Shown piece by piece: positions 1 through 6,906 of a DNA stretch of 31,092 bases. The position numbers and the translations under genes are program-made. Within the stretch, counting starts at the first letter, position 1. The number at the start of each line of letters is the position of its first letter. The notes under the pieces are model-generated. The model searched no databases, was not told where the DNA came from, and saw nothing but the letters and a program-made list of their open reading frames with translations. Source of the stretch: JALZBN01 sp035525375 (lineage in GTDB: Bacteria; Actinomycetota; Acidimicrobiia; Acidimicrobiales; AC-14). The DNA lies in the NCBI GenBank assembly GCA_035525375.1, contig DATLEI010000037.1:1-31092 (forward strand), written 5' to 3'.

Positions 1-1
1 T

Positions 2-1147
2 CCCGATGCGTCACCGGATCTGCCGGCACCCGGTGCGCCGGACGCACCGGACCTCCCTGAGGTTGCACCGTCACCGGACGTATCACCTTTCGCACCCCCG
101 CCCGAGGCCCCCGACGCGCCCGAGGTCCCCCTACCTTCACCGGCTGGGCCGGACGCTCCTCTCATGCCGGACCTCCCCGCCGCGCCGGACGTCCCGGACC
201 GGCCACCCGAGGCGCCACGCCCAGACGAAGCGAGCTCGGAGGCAACCTCACCCGAGGACGCGCTACCTCAAGAAGCGCTATCTGAGAACGCGCGGCCCGA
301 GGACGAGCCTGCTGAGACCGCAGCGCCCTCGCCAGCCCTAACGCACGCACAAATTGCCAGCGTCCGCCCCCTCCCGCGCGCCGTCGCCGTCGCGAACCAG
401 AAGGGTGGTGTTGGCAAGACGACGACCGCCGTGAATCTGGGCGCAGGCTTGGCCGAGTTGGGCTACCGGGTCCTAGTGGTCGACCTCGACCCCCAGGGGA
501 ATGCTACGACCGGGCTCGGGGTGAATCCTCGGAACATCACCGGCTCGGTCTATGACGTGCTCATGAACGACGCGCCGCTCGAGGACTGCATCGAGCCGAC
601 CGCGGTCAAGAACCTCTTCGTCGTGCCCGCCACGATTGACCTGGCCGGCGCGGAGATCGAGCTTGTGCCCGCTTTCAGCCGCGAGCTGAAGCTCCGTCGC
701 GCGATCGACCGGCTTGCGGGCGACTTCGACTTCACGCTCATCGATTGTCCGCCGTCTTTGGGCCTGCTCACGGTGAATGGTCTCGCCGCCGCCAGCGAAG
801 TATTGGTGCCAATTCAGTGCGAATATTATGCCCTGGAGGGCCTAGGACAGCTGATCAAGAACATTCAACTTGTTCAAAGTAATCTGAATCCTCGACTGGA
901 GCTGAGTACGATCGTCTTGACCATGTACGACGCCCGAACCCGCCTGTCTGATCAGGTGGCCAAGGATGTGCGTGAGCATTTCGGCACCAAGGTGTGCCGC
1001 ACCATCGTGCCTCGCACGGTTCGACTGTCAGAAGCGCCATCGTTTGGGCAACCGATCAACGTGTTCGATCCATCCTCGAGAGGCGCAACGGCCTACCGGG
1101 AACTAGCCAAGGAGGTCAGCGGTGGCACGGCGCGGCGGTCTGGGTAA
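2..1147 (+). CDS. parA: Chromosome-partitioning ATPase ParA, 5' end outside window
   Basis: ParA/Soj ATPase that with ParB moves newly replicated origins. The deviant Walker A motif KGGVGKTTT and the core motifs VVDLDPQGNAT and DFTLIDCPPSLG are all present, followed by a complete ParA fold to the TGA stop. The first ATG inside the window is at 164, but the same frame is open without a stop back to base 2. It encodes the same Pro/Asp/Ala-rich composition (PDAP, PEAP, PDLP units) on both sides of that ATG. The gene therefore probably starts outside the window, and at least 125 residues of low-complexity, acidic, probably disordered sequence precede the ATPase domain. Chromosomal ParA proteins usually have short N-termini. 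The 3' end overlaps parB by 26 nt. If 164 were the true start the protein would have 327 residues. Confidence 0.93.
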   Translation, partial: PDASPDLPAPGAPDAPDLPEVAPSPDVSPFAPPPEAPDAPEVPLPSPAGPDAPLMPDLPAAPDVPDRPPEAPRPDEASSEATSPEDALPQEALSENARPEDEPAETAAPSPALTHAQIASVRPLPRAVAVANQKGGVGKTTTAVNLGAGLAELGYRVLVVDLDPQGNATTGLGVNPRNITGSVYDVLMNDAPLEDCIEPTAVKNLFVVPATIDLAGAEIELVPAFSRELKLRRAIDRLAGDFDFTLIDCPPSLGLLTVNGLAAASEVLVPIQCEYYALEGLGQLIKNIQLVQSNLNPRLELSTIVLTMYDARTRLSDQVAKDVREHFGTKVCRTIVPRTVRLSEAPSFGQPINVFDPSSRGATAYRELAKEVSGGTARRSG

Positions 1148-2018
1148 GGGTCTCGGTGCGCTCATTCCCCCCGGCTCAGCCAGTGAGACGGCGTCACCGG
1201 GCCTGCAGGAGATTCCGGTGGCGTCCATCACGGCAAACAGGCGGCAACCTCGCACACAGTTCGACGAGGAGGCGATGGCGACCCTAACGGCCTCCATTCG
1301 GGAACTCGGTGTGCTCCAGCCCGTGCTCGTGCGAGCAACCGGCCCCGGCACCTATGAGCTCGTGGCCGGTGAGCGCCGCTGGCGAGCGTCGCGCCGCGCC
1401 GGGCTCACCATGATTCCCGCCCTCGTCCGGTCTGCTGACGATGCTGCCTCACTTGAGCAGGCGCTCGTGGAAAACCTGCAGCGGGAGGACCTCAACCCCC
1501 TTGACGAGGCCGCCGCGTACCAACAACTGATCGAGGACTTCAGGATCACCCACGATGAGCTCGCCGTTCGCGTCGGAAAGAGCCGGGCGTCAATCAGCAA
1601 TACGCTCCGCCTCTTCCAGTTGCCGCCGTCGATCCAGCGCCTGCTCGTCGACGGCAAGCTCACCGCCGGGCACGCTCGTGCCCTTTTGAGCACGCCCGAT
1701 CGCGGTTTTCAGGAGAGCCTCGCTCGGCGCGCGGTCAAAGAGGGAATGTCGGTGCGGGCGGTCGAGGAAGCGGCCCGCAAGCAGGCCGAAGGCTCGGGCG
1801 GAGCCAAGAGTGCGGGACAGGGCGCGACGGGCAGGCTGCAACCGCCGGGCCTGCTCGAATTGGAGGAGCTGCTGTCATCTCGCCTCGATACCCGCGTCAA
1901 GGTGCAACTCACCGGAGATCGCGGCCGAGTAATGATCGAATTCGCCACCCTTGAAGACCTCGAGCGTATCTACCGGCTCATGGTTGACGGTGGAAGGGTG
2001 CAGCCGGCCGAGGCTTGA
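1122..2018 (+). CDS. parB: Chromosome-partitioning protein ParB (parS-binding CTPase)
   Basis: ParB/Spo0J family protein, 298 residues, a typical length. It begins MARRGGLGKGLGALIP, the usual opening of actinobacterial and other chromosomal ParBs, which is the ParA-contacting segment. The ParB N-terminal domain carries the CTP-binding GERRWRA box near residue 85. It is followed by a helix-turn-helix (VRVGKSRASISNTLRLFQLP ... TAGHARALL) that reads parS, and a C-terminal dimerisation region. The start is GTG with a GGAGG Shine-Dalgarno 6 nt upstream, inside the end of parA, so the two are translationally coupled. I found no recognisable parS site (TGTTTCACGTGAAACA type) in the window. Confidence 0.96.
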   Translation: MARRGGLGKGLGALIPPGSASETASPGLQEIPVASITANRRQPRTQFDEEAMATLTASIRELGVLQPVLVRATGPGTYELVAGERRWRASRRAGLTMIPALVRSADDAASLEQALVENLQREDLNPLDEAAAYQQLIEDFRITHDELAVRVGKSRASISNTLRLFQLPPSIQRLLVDGKLTAGHARALLSTPDRGFQESLARRAVKEGMSVRAVEEAARKQAEGSGGAKSAGQGATGRLQPPGLLELEELLSSRLDTRVKVQLTGDRGRVMIEFATLEDLERIYRLMVDGGRVQPAEA

Positions 2019-2112
2019 CATCCACAGGTTGTGCTCCTGATGTGGACGACCTGCGAATACTCTAAAAAACTCGGGGGTATACCTGAGGCCGGCGAGTACG
2101 TCTGGTTATCTC

Positions 2113-2132
2113 TACCGACTAGTAGGTAGGCT
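2113..2132 (+). promoter_or_regulatory. Palindromic TetR-like operator over the -10 of the desaturase gene
   Basis: TACCGACTAGTAGGTA (2113-2128) is a 16-bp palindrome with one mismatched pair: TACC-N-ACTAGT-N-GGTA. It overlaps a good -10 hexamer, TAGGCT (2127-2132). The hexamer ends 8 nt before the ATG at 2141, so the transcript is probably leaderless or nearly so. Symmetry and size match sites of TetR-family repressors, which often control fatty-acid desaturases. The regulator is not in this window, and assignment to TetR is inference. Confidence 0.55.
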
Positions 2133-2140
2133 GAACGCTA

Positions 2141-3064
2141 ATGAATGAGGCTGACCTCTTACGCGAGTTGGAGCCGGAGGCGGAGCGCCTGCTCGAACGC
2201 CACCTGAGCCGCTCGAAGGAATGGTTCCCCCACGAGCTCGTGCCGTGGGATCAAGGCCGAGGCGTAAGCCCCGGCGAAGCGTGGGATCCGGAACAAGTGC
2301 CAATGGACGACGCCGTCCGGCGCGCGCTCGTCGTGAACCTGCTCACCGAGGACAATCTTCCGTACTACTACTCGGCAATCGATAACCATTTCGGTGCCGA
2401 CGACGCGTGGGGAGCCTGGAGCCGCCGATGGACGGCCGAAGAGGGCCGGCACTCGATCGTCATCCGTGACTATCTCACGGTCACTCGAGCCGTTGACCCC
2501 GTGGCCCTCGAGCGGGGCCGGATGCACCAGGTCTGCTACGGCTTTCACCAGCCCATCGCGGGGCCGGCCGAGTGTCTGGTGTATGTGGCCCTCCAAGAAC
2601 TGGCCACCCGCATTGCCCACATGAACACAGGCAAGCTGATGACTGACCCCGCGGGGTACGAGGTCATGGCCCGCGTCGCCAAAGACGAGAACCTCCACTT
2701 CCTCTTCTACAGGGACATGACGACGGCCGGCGTGCATATCGATCCGTCCGGCATGGTTATCGCCATGGAGAAGCAGGTCCGAGACTTCGAAATGCCGGGC
2801 ACGGGCATCGAGGGCTTCAGCGCCCACGCCAAAGCCATCGCCAGGGCCGGCATCTACGACCTCGCCATCCACCACGACCAGATCCTCGTCCCTCTCGTCA
2901 TGCGGGAATGGAAGCTCGAAAGCCTCGAGAACCTCACCCCCGAAGCCGAGAAGGCGAGGGCCAGCCTCATCCGCCGCATTGAACGCACCAACAAAGTGGC
3001 GCGCCGCCTGACGGCAAGAAGAGAAGAAGAGAACGGCTCGTCCGGCGACGCCCTAGCTTCCTAG
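2141..3064 (+). CDS. Acyl-ACP desaturase (soluble di-iron, FA_desaturase_2 family)
   Basis: Soluble stearoyl-ACP-desaturase-like enzyme, 307 residues, that introduces a double bond into an acyl chain using O2 and reduced ferredoxin. The full ferritin-like di-iron ligand set can be read: E70 (LLTEDNLP), E101 and H104 (AEEGRH), E153 (LQELATR), and E183 with H186 (KDENLHF). It resembles mycobacterial DesA1/DesA2. The ATG at 2141 follows a -10 TAGGCT by only 8 nt. The last 25 or so residues are a charged tail. The gene lies between parB and a convergent trxA, where mycobacteria carry cwlM. Substrate and double-bond position cannot be told from sequence. Confidence 0.9.
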   Translation: MNEADLLRELEPEAERLLERHLSRSKEWFPHELVPWDQGRGVSPGEAWDPEQVPMDDAVRRALVVNLLTEDNLPYYYSAIDNHFGADDAWGAWSRRWTAEEGRHSIVIRDYLTVTRAVDPVALERGRMHQVCYGFHQPIAGPAECLVYVALQELATRIAHMNTGKLMTDPAGYEVMARVAKDENLHFLFYRDMTTAGVHIDPSGMVIAMEKQVRDFEMPGTGIEGFSAHAKAIARAGIYDLAIHHDQILVPLVMREWKLESLENLTPEAEKARASLIRRIERTNKVARRLTARREEENGSSGDALAS

Positions 3065-3123
3065 ATTTCTCTCTCCACAGCGAATGGAGGACCTCGCCGA
3101 GAAGGGAGGCCGAGCGAAGCGGA

Positions 3124-3224
3124 GGCCAGCCGGGTGGCGCCGCTTGGGAGGGGCCCGCCCCCGGAGCGTCAGCGGAGGGGGATGGGGAGGGGCCACGAGC
3201 GGTGACAAGACCCGGCTGGCCGGG
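3124..3224. repeat. GC-rich inverted repeat in the convergent gap between desaturase and trxA
   Basis: The 172-nt gap between two converging genes holds no supported gene. GGCCAGCCGGG (3124-3134) and CCCGGCTGGCC (3211-3221) are perfect inverted 11-mers. The right arm is itself the start of a local hairpin (CCCGG-loop-CCGGG, 3211-3224). Between the arms is a G-run cluster at 3174-3192. It could act as a bidirectional transcription end, but there is no T-tract, so I give this low weight. Confidence 0.3.
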
Positions 3225-3236
3225 GGTGGGCGCGGC

Positions 3237-3563
3237 CTAGACGAACTCGGCGAGTTCCTCCATGAGCTGCCCCTTGCCCTTAGCGCCGATGAGGCGCTTC
3301 TTGAGCACGCCCTCCTTGAAGATGAGGAGCGTAGGGATGCTCATGATCTCGTAGCGCCGGGCAATGTTCGGGTTGTCGTCGACGTTGAGCTTGCCCACTA
3401 CGAGCTTGCCCGCGTTCTCAGTTGCGATCTGCTCGAGGATCTGCGCCACCATGCGGCACGGCCCGCACCACTCGGCCCAGAAGTCAACGATCACCGGCAG
3501 GTCGGCTCCGTTTACTTGCTCATCGAAGGTGTTGTCGTCGAACTCTGTGATGCCTGCTCCCAT
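3237..3563 (-). CDS. trxA: Thioredoxin
   Basis: Classical 108-residue thioredoxin that reduces protein disulfides in the cytoplasm. It has the active site WCGPC (W32-C36), the buried Asp in VIVDFWAEW, the cis-Pro loop SIPTLLIF, and the usual C-terminal helix ending LAEFV. ATG 3563 is preceded by a strong GAGGAGG ribosome-binding site. It is the last gene of the reverse-strand set membrane protein-trxB-trxA, lying 77 nt after trxB, which supplies its reducing equivalents. Confidence 0.97.
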   Translation of the reverse strand: MGAGITEFDDNTFDEQVNGADLPVIVDFWAEWCGPCRMVAQILEQIATENAGKLVVGKLNVDDNPNIARRYEIMSIPTLLIFKEGVLKKRLIGAKGKGQLMEELAEFV

Positions 3564-3640
3564 GGATCAAACCCTCCTCGATTGGACCTGCTGTAGAGAA
3601 CGTTTGTGGATGCCCCGCCATTCCAGCACGCGCCGGGCCC

Positions 3641-4672
3641 TCACGGGGATGACGCCGCCCCGACGGCGCGATCGTGAGCGTCGCCGGGCGGCTCGGCCTC
3701 GGGCTCGGGCTGAGACTCGAGCCAGCGCTCGGCGTCGATCGCCGCCATGCAACCGGTGCCGGCGGCGGTGATCGCCTGGCGGTACACGTGATCCTGCACA
3801 TCGCCACAGGCGAAGACTCCGTCAACGGTGGTACGGGTGCCGTCGTGGGTGCGGATATAGCCACCCTCGTCCATGTCGAGCTTGCCCTCGAAGAGCGCCG
3901 TGTTCGGCACATGGCCGATGGCGACGAAGAAGCCGCCGACCTTGATCTCGGTCTCCTCGTGCGTCTTCACGTTGCGCACCCGCGCACCGGTCAGCCGGCT
4001 GTCGCCGAGAAGGTCAACAACGACCGAGTCCCACATGAACTCGATCTTGTCGTTCTTGAATGCCCGCTCCTGCATGATCTTCGAGGCCCGGAGTGAGTCG
4101 CGGCGGTGGATGACGGTGACCTTGTCGGCGAACTTGGTGAGGAAGATGGCCTCCTCGAGGGCCGAGTCACCGCCGCCGACGATGGCGATGTCCTCTCCCT
4201 GGAAGAAGAAGCCGTCGCAGGTGGCACACGTGGACAGACCGTGGCCCATCAGGCGCTTTTCCGCCTCCAACCCGAGCATCAGGGCACGGGCTCCGGTCGA
4301 GACGATGACGGTGTTGGCCCTGTACTCGTCGTCGCCGACCCACACACGGAAGGGGCGCTCGGAGAAGTCGACCTTGGAGACCTTGGCGGTGAGCAGGTCC
4401 GTGCCGAATCGGGCTGCTTGCGCGCGAAAGGCGGCCATCAACTCGGGCCCCTGAATCCCTTTCTCGAAGCCGGGATAGTTCTCGACTTCAGTCGTGAGCA
4501 TCAGCTGGCCGCCGGGCTGATCACTCGTCGACGAGAGCTCGCCCTCGATCACGAGGGGATGGAGGTTGGCTCGCGCCGTGTAGATCGCGGCCGTGAGGCC
4601 CGCCGGCCCCGAGCCCACGATGATCACATCGCGAACGTGTTGTTGATCCTGGCCGTTCTGGCCATCGCTCAT
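3641..4672 (-). CDS. trxB: Thioredoxin reductase (NADPH)
   Basis: Low-Mr thioredoxin reductase, 343 residues, passing electrons from NADPH through FAD and a redox disulfide to thioredoxin. It has the FAD-binding GSGPAGL (20-26), redox centre CATC (C149-C152), NADPH-binding IVGGGDSALEEA (about 164-175), and the second FAD motif FACGDVQD near the C-terminus. A Pro/Glu-rich tail follows the catalytic core. The frame stays open upstream, but the start at 4672 (MSDGQNGQD) is favoured because it overlaps the stop of a 17-codon upstream ORF (ATGA). The upstream extension would merely translate the leader repeat in another frame. There is no strong Shine-Dalgarno; only GAAGG, inside the leader ORF, lies upstream. 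Confidence 0.96.
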   Translation of the reverse strand: MSDGQNGQDQQHVRDVIIVGSGPAGLTAAIYTARANLHPLVIEGELSSTSDQPGGQLMLTTEVENYPGFEKGIQGPELMAAFRAQAARFGTDLLTAKVSKVDFSERPFRVWVGDDEYRANTVIVSTGARALMLGLEAEKRLMGHGLSTCATCDGFFFQGEDIAIVGGGDSALEEAIFLTKFADKVTVIHRRDSLRASKIMQERAFKNDKIEFMWDSVVVDLLGDSRLTGARVRNVKTHEETEIKVGGFFVAIGHVPNTALFEGKLDMDEGGYIRTHDGTRTTVDGVFACGDVQDHVYRQAITAAGTGCMAAIDAERWLESQPEPEAEPPGDAHDRAVGAASSP

Positions 4673-4722
4673 GGGGCTACCGCCTTCGGCGTCTGCCCCG
4701 CTGAGCGGGGCGCTGTACTCAT
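4669..4722 (-). CDS. 17-residue leader peptide, copy A (upstream of trxB)
   Basis: Short ORF reading MSTAPRSAGQTPKAVAP and then TGA. The stop shares bases with the trxB start (ATGA). Copies B (9274-9327) and C (16159-16212) have exactly the same length and the same relation to their downstream genes. Codons 5-9 form a hairpin (CCCCGC-TCA-GCGGGG), and codons 12-13 (CCG AAG) place a weak GAAGG ribosome-binding sequence before trxB. No homologous family is known to me. It could be a translated leader, or a non-coding repeat that happens to be open; conservation of length and overlap favours translation. Confidence 0.6.
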   Translation of the reverse strand: MSTAPRSAGQTPKAVAP

Positions 4723-4747
4723 TGATTCGCTCGCACGGTCGCTCATT
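4669..4747 (-). repeat. Dispersed leader repeat, copy A
   Basis: About 80-bp element containing leader ORF A plus about 25 bp upstream of it, including TGAGCGA and GCGAATCA just before the ATG. It shares its central block (CCCCGCTCAGCGGGGCAG) exactly with the copies at 9274-9356 and 16131-16212. It occupies nearly all of the 88-nt space between the upstream membrane-protein gene and trxB. Confidence 0.8.
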
Positions 4748-4760
4748 GCTTGCCCGTCCT

Positions 4761-5141
4761 TCAGGTTTGCAGCTTGGGGGTCTTTCGTGACCACAGGAAC
4801 GCCCCGACGAGGACGAATATTGCCCCGAGGAGGAGGTAAACCAGCCAGACCTCTTCCGGAATCGCCTCATCAAGGGCTCGGACGAGGGCGATCGTGGCCA
4901 GCACGACCGTCGTGATGCCCATGATCGCGATGAGCAGGCCGAAGACGACGTAACGACTGATCCGTACGAGGCGATCGGTGCTGTTCGAGCGGACCTTCTC
5001 GATCAGGGCGTCGATGCGATCGAGGGTCTCTACGGTCCAGTCGTCGGCGGGCGGAGGAGAATCAGCGGGTTGCGCGCTCGCGACAGTCGGTGCAGGGTCG
5101 GTGATGGGAGGGGGACTGCTCGCGTGAACCTTGCGCCGCAT
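4761..5141 (-). CDS. Small two-helix membrane protein of unknown function
   Basis: 126 residues. A Pro/Ala-rich N-terminus (about 1-35) is followed by a short amphipathic segment (ETLDRIDALIEKVRSNSTDRL). Two hydrophobic helices (about 64-87 and 97-115) end in a basic tail, WSRKTPKLQT. The pattern suggests a cytoplasmic, possibly coiled-coil, N-terminal arm on a membrane hairpin. I do not recognise the family. It is the first gene of the unit leading to trxB and trxA. The ATG at 5141 lies 6 nt after a -10 hexamer (TAGGCT on the reverse strand), so it may be leaderless. Confidence 0.75.
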   Translation of the reverse strand: MRRKVHASSPPPITDPAPTVASAQPADSPPPADDWTVETLDRIDALIEKVRSNSTDRLVRISRYVVFGLLIAIMGITTVVLATIALVRALDEAIPEEVWLVYLLLGAIFVLVGAFLWSRKTPKLQT

Positions 5142-5147
5142 GGGGTG

Positions 5148-5157
5148 AGCCTACCCT
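5148..5157. promoter_or_regulatory. Overlapping divergent -10 boxes
   Basis: Only 24 bp separate the divergent starts at 5141 and 5166. Within it AGCCTACCCT reads as TAGGCT on the reverse strand (5148-5153) and TACCCT on the forward strand (5152-5157), sharing two bases. They end 6 and 8 nt before their start codons, the spacing of leaderless actinobacterial transcripts. No clear -35 was identified for either. Confidence 0.45.
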
Positions 5158-5165
5158 TGGCCCTC

Positions 5166-5552
5166 GTGGACAGTGGAAGGGGGGAGCCGTGGCGCGCTGG
5201 GTTGGCGGTGGTTGCCGGCGCAGCCGTGGCAGCTGCGGGCGCCCTGCTCCTCGGGGAGTACAACTTCGACGGCGCCCCGATCTTCGCTGGAGCTGCGCTC
5301 CTTGGGCTGTTCGTCGCCGAGGCCGTCATCGCTGTCGGTACGCGCCGTGGCCTGCTACCGGCCGTCGCCAGCATCGTGCTTGCCGGCGCGGGCCTGGTCT
5401 GGGCGGCGTGGATATCGAGCGGGCGCGACCTTGCTCAGCTTCCGACGGAGGGGTGGGCGGCCGTCGCCGTGGGGGCGGTGGCCGCAGGCATCATGGCAGC
5501 GTGGCCTTCGCGAGTAGCCGACAGCCGTCCTGCGCCAGCAGAAACAGAGTGA
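5166..5552 (+). CDS. Small polytopic membrane protein of unknown function
   Basis: 128 residues from GTG 5166 (VDSGRGEPWRAGLAVVAG). Four hydrophobic helices are separated by short loops, followed by a hydrophilic Pro-rich tail. The frame is open upstream to 5070, but that part lies over the divergent gene and is basic and low quality. GTG 5166 lies 8 nt after a -10 TACCCT, fitting a leaderless start. The 3' end overlaps the convergent anti-sigma gene by 62 nt. No family recognised. Confidence 0.6.
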   Translation: MDSGRGEPWRAGLAVVAGAAVAAAGALLLGEYNFDGAPIFAGAALLGLFVAEAVIAVGTRRGLLPAVASIVLAGAGLVWAAWISSGRDLAQLPTEGWAAVAVGAVAAGIMAAWPSRVADSRPAPAETE

Positions 5553-6306
5553 TCGGCCGCCCCCCGGTTGGCCCAAAACCGAGCACCTTCGCGGGCGCGC
5601 CGTCATGCTCTGCGTCGGCAACGTAGACGAGCGCGCCGGCGGCCGGGTCGAGCGAGCGGGCCTCGGGCTCACAGGCTCTCGTCCCGACGGTCCTTGGTTG
5701 GGGGGCGCCGCCCGCCTCTGTTGGTGCGTCGGTTGCGGGCACGTCGGCTGCGGCTGAAGTGCCCTTGTTCCCGATGGTGGGGTCGACCTTGGCGGCAAGG
5801 ACCCGGTCATTCGCAACCTCCCCGAGATGGCCCCCGTCGATCGGCGAGTCACCCGAAATGCCGGCGCCCACCGCGGCCGGCGGCGCCTGGAGCTGGCGGT
5901 TCGCAGCGTCAGCGGCAGGTCTCGAGGCGCTCTCGCTGACGGTGGTGCGATCGGCTTCACTCCTCGTCAGGAAGCCCACCAGCCCGCCGGCCACGACGAC
6001 GGCTGCGGCCGCCGAAGCCAGGATCGCCCATCCGCGCCGGCGACCGACCACCGGTACCGGCCGTGGGATCGCTGGGACTGCCTCCCCGACACCTTCCTCG
6101 ACACCGGAGGCCGTCGCCTGGCTGATCATTCGATCCACGGCGGCGTTGTCGAGGGCGGCGACGGGTGCGGCGACCGCGCCGGTGACGCTCGCCAGACGGG
6201 CCAGGTCGGCGGCGCAGGCGGCGCAACCAGCAACGTGTTCGGCGAGTTCTGGAGCCTCACCATCGTGGTAGGCGCTGAGGGATTCGATATCGGGGTGCTC
6301 AGACAT
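5491..6306 (-). CDS. Membrane-anchored zinc-finger anti-sigma factor
   Basis: 271 residues. The N-terminal zinc-binding anti-sigma domain has the hallmark H-x3-C-x2-C (EHVAGCAAC, residues 23-31). A single transmembrane helix (WAILASAAAAVVVAGGLVGFL, about 92-112) and an extracytoplasmic domain of about 155 residues follow. It lies 3 nt after the sigma-factor gene and is taken to hold that factor inactive at the membrane until an envelope signal arrives; it corresponds in position to mycobacterial rsmA (Rv3912). The outer domain ends in a conserved-looking block (VLGFGPTGGRPITLFLLAQDGCRLL) that may be a sensor fold. The last 62 nt overlap the convergent gene. Confidence 0.88.
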   Translation of the reverse strand: MSEHPDIESLSAYHDGEAPELAEHVAGCAACAADLARLASVTGAVAAPVAALDNAAVDRMISQATASGVEEGVGEAVPAIPRPVPVVGRRRGWAILASAAAAVVVAGGLVGFLTRSEADRTTVSESASRPAADAANRQLQAPPAAVGAGISGDSPIDGGHLGEVANDRVLAAKVDPTIGNKGTSAAADVPATDAPTEAGGAPQPRTVGTRACEPEARSLDPAAGALVYVADAEHDGAPAKVLGFGPTGGRPITLFLLAQDGCRLLAKATLP

Positions 6307-6309
6307 GGT

Positions 6310-6906
6310 TCACCGACTTTGACGATCTGAGGGCGCCGGGTTGTTCCCGGCTTCTTCCGGGGCCAGCAGTGGAAGGAGAGCGGCGCGTCCCCTGGCAATT
6401 CGTGAACGGACCGTGCCGGCCGGAATCTCCAGTGTTTCGGCGATCTCGTCGTAGGACAGCCCGCACAGGTCTCGCAGCACGACCGCGGCGCGGAACTCCG
6501 GCGTGAGCGTCGCCAAGGCGGCATCGATATCAAGGCGCGCCGCGGCTTGCTCAGCGGGGTCGCCGGCTGTGGCGGCCTCGGCCATGCCGTCAGGGATACC
6601 CGGGTCCGGCCGACGCCGTCGCCGCCGCAATTCGTCGAGACACGTGTTCGTCGTCACCCGATAGACCCACGTCGAGAACGCTGACCGACCATCGAACGAA
6701 CCCAACCCTCGGACGATCGCAACCATGGCCTCCTGGCAGGCATCCTCGGCGTCATGGGGATTTCCTGTGATGCGACGACAGACGGCGTAGAGGCGGGGCT
6801 GATGGCGGCGGAGCAGTGCCTCGATTGCATCGCGGTCGCCCCGGCGCGCCGCGGCGAGGAGCTCGACGTCGGGCTGAGGGGAGCCGTCAGGTCGTGAGTC
6901 GGACAT
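6310..6906 (-). CDS. ECF RNA polymerase sigma factor (SigM-like by position)
   Basis: 198 residues with sigma region 2 (DAEDACQEAMVAIVRGLGSFDGRS... TWVYRVTTNTCLDELRRRRRR) and region 4 (LCGLSYDEIAETLEIPAGTVRSRIARGRAAL). A disordered linker joins them and there is no other domain. ATG 6906 lies within the last 20 nt of the kinase gene, and the anti-sigma gene follows directly. The position between the kinase and trxB-trxA matches mycobacterial sigM, but orthology rests on position and I leave the symbol open. Confidence 0.92.
   Translation of the reverse strand: MSDSRPDGSPQPDVELLAAARRGDRDAIEALLRRHQPRLYAVCRRITGNPHDAEDACQEAMVAIVRGLGSFDGRSAFSTWVYRVTTNTCLDELRRRRRRPDPGIPDGMAEAATAGDPAEQAAARLDIDAALATLTPEFRAAVVLRDLCGLSYDEIAETLEIPAGTVRSRIARGRAALLPLLAPEEAGNNPAPSDRQSR

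Noticed and set aside
4673..4873. N-terminal extension of trxB to an ATG at 4873
   Set aside because: It would translate the leader repeat and the end of the membrane-protein gene in another frame; FAD-binding sequence begins only after the start at 4672.
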